From Rhizophagus sp. LPA8_4_AMF (lineage: Eukaryota > Glomeromycota > Glomeromycetes > Glomerales > Glomeraceae): 20,513 nt of DNA. The translations under genes and the position numbers were made by a program. A model generated the notes under the pieces. That model was not told where the DNA came from, ran no database searches, and saw nothing but the letters and a program-made list of their open reading frames with translations. Shown in pieces: positions 17,213 through 20,513 of the stretch (the stretch's first letter is position 1; the number at the start of each line of letters is the position of its first letter). The DNA is taken from contig JADRCO010001298.1 of NCBI GenBank assembly GCA_021464525.1, positions 1-20,513 of the forward strand, written 5' to 3'.

Positions 17213-19007
17213 CGTTCTTTGTGGTGGATATCGTCGATAGCAACAAATGGGAATCATCAGGTATATAGTTGAAATTGTACCTATATCCAGCATTATGGTA
17301 ATGTGATTATATGAATAATATAGACAATTAATACCGACAAATTCCCTTGAAGGTTACCAAGAAATACATAATTTTTTTTTACAATGATGGTAGTTTAATC
17401 AAACAAATAAAGGGTTCTGGTTTAAGTGTTTAATATATAAAATCATAGATAAACTAGATAAATCTCTTACCGTCGTTATATCTATATATTATTATTACAT
17501 GTAATATCACTCTATTATCTTATAAATAAAGTCATTCTTTAATACAATAAGAAATATTATAAAAGAAATTTTTTTTTTTTTTTAAAAAAAAAGAAAGGGA
17601 TTTAACGCGCAATTTAGTTTGAATTATAAATTACTTGATTTACTTTACGACAGAAAAACAGAAAATTTTAAAAAGGAAATAAAAAAAGAAAGAAAAATTA
17701 AGAGCGGACGAAAAACTCGACAGTGAACGGTAGTAGGGATAATTTTTTTTTTTAATAGATATATAATTTTTTTATTAACCAAATAACTGGTAAGGTCTTA
17801 GATAAGATAACGATCTTTCAGGGGAAAGTTACACAATTTTAGTAATCTTTCGGATCTGATGCAGATAGATAATTATTTTTCAAATCGTAAATGAATAAAT
17901 ATAAATAAATAGGCTTAAAGCGTTAGAAATTAATTGCGCCATAGTTGATAAATGTTAGATATTACGTACGGTATCATTATTTGTTATCTTACCTAAAGTG
18001 ACTTTTTCTTAGAATAATCTTTTTCTGAAAATATATTTTGTACCTCGTTATAATTAATTAATTTCATTTATATTATCAGTTTATCACTTTATACAGTGTA
18101 TCGATATAGTTCACATAGACAGACGGTAAACATAATATATGTGTACCTCTCCAGTCATCTTGATCCTTATGAAGCCGCTTTAGGATAAGGATTTATCGAA
18201 ACCCGTTTTTTGTTTGTTTATCAAATTTTTGGACTATTTCTTATATTAGTAATATTTTTTTGAGGGGCTCTCTTTATTTAAAAGTTTGTTTACGATCGAA
18301 AATTTAGGAAATAAAAGAAAGAGGCAGGGTAAGAAAAGAAAGAATATATTTCAATAGCCACAAACAATTGAAAATGGACAATAGAAAGAAAAAAAAAAGA
18401 TTATAATATTAAACATTATTATAAATTCAAAAATTATTGTATTTATTGTAAGAACGCAACGCTGTTAAGATAATCTTTTCATGCACATTCGATTTACTTT
18501 TTTAGTCATAGAAAAAAATTCAAGATCCGAAAAAAATAACGATTAGATTATTTAGTAAATAAGTTATTACGATAACATTGAAATTATGAAAGTGGAATTC
18601 AGTTAATCTGGTTTGAAGAACATAATCCGTCATAATTTATAAATGTAGTAAATAGATTATCCTTTTTATTATTATTAAACATGTATTGTGCAAATAAAAT
18701 AAATAGAAAATAAATAAAATACAAGGAATACTGTGAATTCTTTGTTTTAGTTCCTTTTTGGCTTTAGATAACTATGTTTTAAAATTTCATACAATATCAA
18801 TCACAAATATATAATTAGTACCTCACTTTCAGTTACTAAATACTCAGAAATAAATGTCAGCATTTGTTAAAAAAAATTAGAAGGCTTTTTAAAACAGAAG
18901 AAATTCTTTTGATGAATGTCAATATACCATAATTTGATAACTGAACTACGAAAAACAGCTTTATCTACATCTCTTGATTCGGCTTTGAGAGTCCGACTTC
19001 CTAAAAA
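17213..19007. other. Long intergenic region between members 3 and 4
   Basis: 1.8 kb without a supported gene. It holds the 3' UTR of member 3, a T15-A9 palindrome (17569-17592) and a short inverted repeat (ATCCTTAT 18163-18170, ATAAGGAT 18185-18192). A minus reading across about 18085-18200 contains LKRLHKDQDDWRGTHI, isolated and too short to call. The rest is AT-rich. Confidence 0.4.
17406..17411 (+). terminator. Candidate polyadenylation signal AATAAA, member 3
   Basis: AATAAAG 194 bases after the stop. A second AATAAAG is at 17525. Confidence 0.4.
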
Positions 19008-19166
19008 ATGAATTACAATAACCTAAGTGGTAATCCGCAGTTACCAACATATATGTAATGGTTGTGTTACTACGCCGTATAACACTGGACAATTAATCGA
19101 CCATCGAGAACATTAACATATGTACTTAAAAATGTCTATATACTTTCTCCAGTAGAGATTTCTAAC

Positions 19167-19481
19167 ATGAATGATGTTATCCCAGAACAATATGTGCATA
19201 CACCAACATATAATAACTCGCAGTTATACGTGTATAACCCACAATATGTTGATCAAGTTAACCAACAGATTTTTCAAAATCCACCACAAGATATCAGAAC
19301 CTCTTCTTTTCCTCAAAAAAATCATTTGAAGACTTTCAATAGTGCGCCCATTTCTTCTTCAATTGCGAATAATTCAATGATGATTAATAACAATTATAAC
19401 ATGGATAATGCTCCTAACATTCCAGTTTCGCAATTAAACACTGCGCTGCTTTATCCACGGTTAGAGATTGGATTTGCGTAA
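19167..19481 (+). CDS. Asn/Gln-rich small protein lacking the full motif (family member 4, possibly truncated)
   Basis: 104 residues, one exon, ATG in good context (AACATGA). Rich in Asn, Gln, Tyr and Pro (TYNNSQLYVYNPQYVDQVNQ). It ends RLEIGFA, where the paralogues have FEIPGFKIKI, and the four bases GCGT lie between GGATTT and AAAATT, so loss of the motif by a small indel is possible. Upstream in the same frame, 19008-19058 reads MNYNNLSGNPQLPTYM then stop. A GTAATC donor at 19030 and CTTTCTCCAG acceptor ending at 19152 would join seven N-terminal codons to VEISNMNDV. Either the gene starts at 19167, as annotated, or it has a small first exon. Grouped with the family by position, strand and composition only. 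Function unknown. Confidence 0.5.
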   Translation: MNDVIPEQYVHTPTYNNSQLYVYNPQYVDQVNQQIFQNPPQDIRTSSFPQKNHLKTFNSAPISSSIANNSMMINNNYNMDNAPNIPVSQLNTALLYPRLEIGFA

Positions 19482-20220
19482 AATTTATGATTTTTTACTA
19501 ATGTCATTTTTCATTTACTTATTTACGCATGATGCTAATATACAAAAATTAGTAGGAGATGAAAAACTTATTGCGATGGATATTTTAGTTATGGTGATAT
19601 TATTGAAATGATTTTTGTAAAAAATATTATTATAACTTCATATACAATTTGTGAAGTCACATGTTGAGTTTGCTAATAAAAACCTAAAAACCTTGCTGCC
19701 CTTTCCCCTTACGTAGAGCTATTATAAAATATTTGACCTTTCTTGTTACCTATATACAGTATGTATTGCTCAGCCTTTATATAAAATTCTATTTTTTTTT
19801 TTTTATTATAAACGTTTTTATCCAATAAATTATCAGTTTAAATTGAGAATAGATTAAGTCATGGATACAATATTTAATATAATAATCAATACTAGTTGCA
19901 GCGCTAAGCTTTATTATATTCGCTACGTACCGTATATTATTATAGCAAGTACGTAGATAAATCATGTGACTTTACGTTACTCACTTATCTTCCACAGTAA
20001 CACCATCAAAAAAAGCTCGGGCATGTGATTTTTGAGCATGTGATTTTGTTACATACGGCGCAGTTGTGGCAACTGATCTATTTAATGTTTATCGCGTATT
20101 ATTTAAGCTATCATTTAAGCTTTCTTTTTCGCGTCTACATTACCAAAATACCAAGAATATAATTTTTTTTTAAAAATAAAAGTTGGCTTATTTTCTTTAC
20201 AATGGCTGTAAATTTTTTAA
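19482..20220. other. Intergenic region downstream of member 4
   Basis: Holds the 3' UTR of member 4, a perfect 8-base inverted repeat (CTACGTAC 19923-19930 and GTACGTAG 19949-19956), and a doubled GCATGTGATTTT (20021-20032 and 20036-20047). The last two lie upstream of the gene at 20221 and could be promoter elements. An ATG at 20202 is not in frame with that gene. Confidence 0.4.
19675..19680 (+). terminator. Candidate polyadenylation signal AATAAA, member 4
   Basis: AATAAAAA 193 bases after the stop, a distance close to that in members 1-3 (141-194). Confidence 0.4.
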
Positions 20221-20506
20221 AACAAAACTTGCAGAAAATATGAAACCTGTAGAAATAAACCTAATATCTTGGAAATCACCAAGTAAGCAATAATATTAGT
20301 TCAACAAACAAAATTGCAACTGTTATTTTGACATCCTAATTACCTTCTCTTCTAGAAGAACAAAAGCTAGTCGGTATTATAAAGTAGTAAGGAAGTCATT
20401 TATTCCTATTAATAAATTAGTTGAAGATGTTGAACATTATCAAAATAAGCGAAACATTCCATTATCATGGAAGGGGCATACTAATAACACTCATTATTTA
20501 CAATAA
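20221..20506 (+). CDS. 3' part of an unrecognised two-exon gene (5' end unresolved)
   Basis: Exon 20221-20282 reads NKTCRKYETCRNKPNILEIT. A 73-base intron (20283-20355) begins GTAAGC, has CTAAT as a branch site and ends TTCTTCTAG. The frame continues in exon 20356-20506 as RTKASRYYKVVRKSFIPINK, LVEDVEHYQNKRNIPLSWKG, HTNNTHYLQ, then TAA. Both sides join in the same phase, and the product is basic with ordinary composition, unlike the N/Q-rich cluster. The acceptor could instead be three bases later. No ATG is in frame: a TAA stands at 20218, and the nearby ATGs (20202, 20241) are in other frames. An upstream exon joining at TTGCAG (20229-20234), or decay of the 5' end, could explain this. I do not recognise the family. 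Confidence 0.5.
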
Positions 20507-20513
20507 CTTATTT

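Noticed and set aside
16039..17592. T-run/A-run palindromes at 16039-16061 and 17569-17592
   Set aside because: Homopolymer blocks typical of this genome's intergenic DNA; no further structure.
18085..18200. 38-codon minus-strand reading with LKRLHKDQDDWRGTHI and an inverted repeat
   Set aside because: Too short and isolated, with no splice signals that extend it.
1..20513. tRNA, rRNA, CRISPR array, bacterial operon or phage features
   Set aside because: I saw no tRNA A/B box pair, no regularly spaced repeats, no ribosome binding sites, and the intron and polyadenylation signals are eukaryotic.

Overview
The window is AT-rich eukaryotic DNA. Its low GC content, long poly-T and poly-A tracts, GT-AG intron with a CTAAT branch site, AATAAA signals and scattered transposon relics fit an early-diverging fungal genome. 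My best guess is an arbuscular mycorrhizal fungus of the Rhizophagus type; this rests on general resemblance, not a search. There is no operon structure, CRISPR array, rRNA or tRNA that I can support.

Left part (1-8000) is mostly transposon debris around one gene. Positions 1-1925 on the minus strand are a decayed LINE-like (non-LTR) element: the end of the reverse transcriptase, an RNase H region and a terminal C-x2-C...H-x4-C cluster. It is split by a 434-base solo LTR. A second solo LTR of the same family (437 bases, 6773-7209) sits inside one of two copies of a ~245-base hairpin element; the other copy (2975-3223) preserves the empty site. A pogo-like transposon end and two short MITE-like elements complete this part. 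The only intact gene (4422-5324) encodes a secreted, proline-rich, probably GPI-anchored surface protein.

Middle and right part (8000-20513) carries four small intronless genes on the plus strand, at 10425, 13685, 16466 and 19167, about 2.7-3.3 kb apart. Their products are rich in Asn, Gln and Pro. Three share a short hydrophobic motif of the form [FY]-E-x-x-G-[FY]-K-[IV], typically FEIPGFKIKI. The first two are clear tandem duplicates, with homology in the leader, both protein ends and the 3' flank. The second has two copies of the motif, the third has a run of 13 Gln beside its motif, and the fourth ends where the motif would begin. I do not know their function.

Between these genes lie two decayed coding relics (12317-12726 plus; 15248-15480 minus), a GC-rich island with coding potential on both strands (16211-16332), and at the right edge the 3' part of an unrecognised two-exon gene (20221-20506). 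The tandem N/Q-rich family and the filled/empty LTR site are the most noteworthy items.
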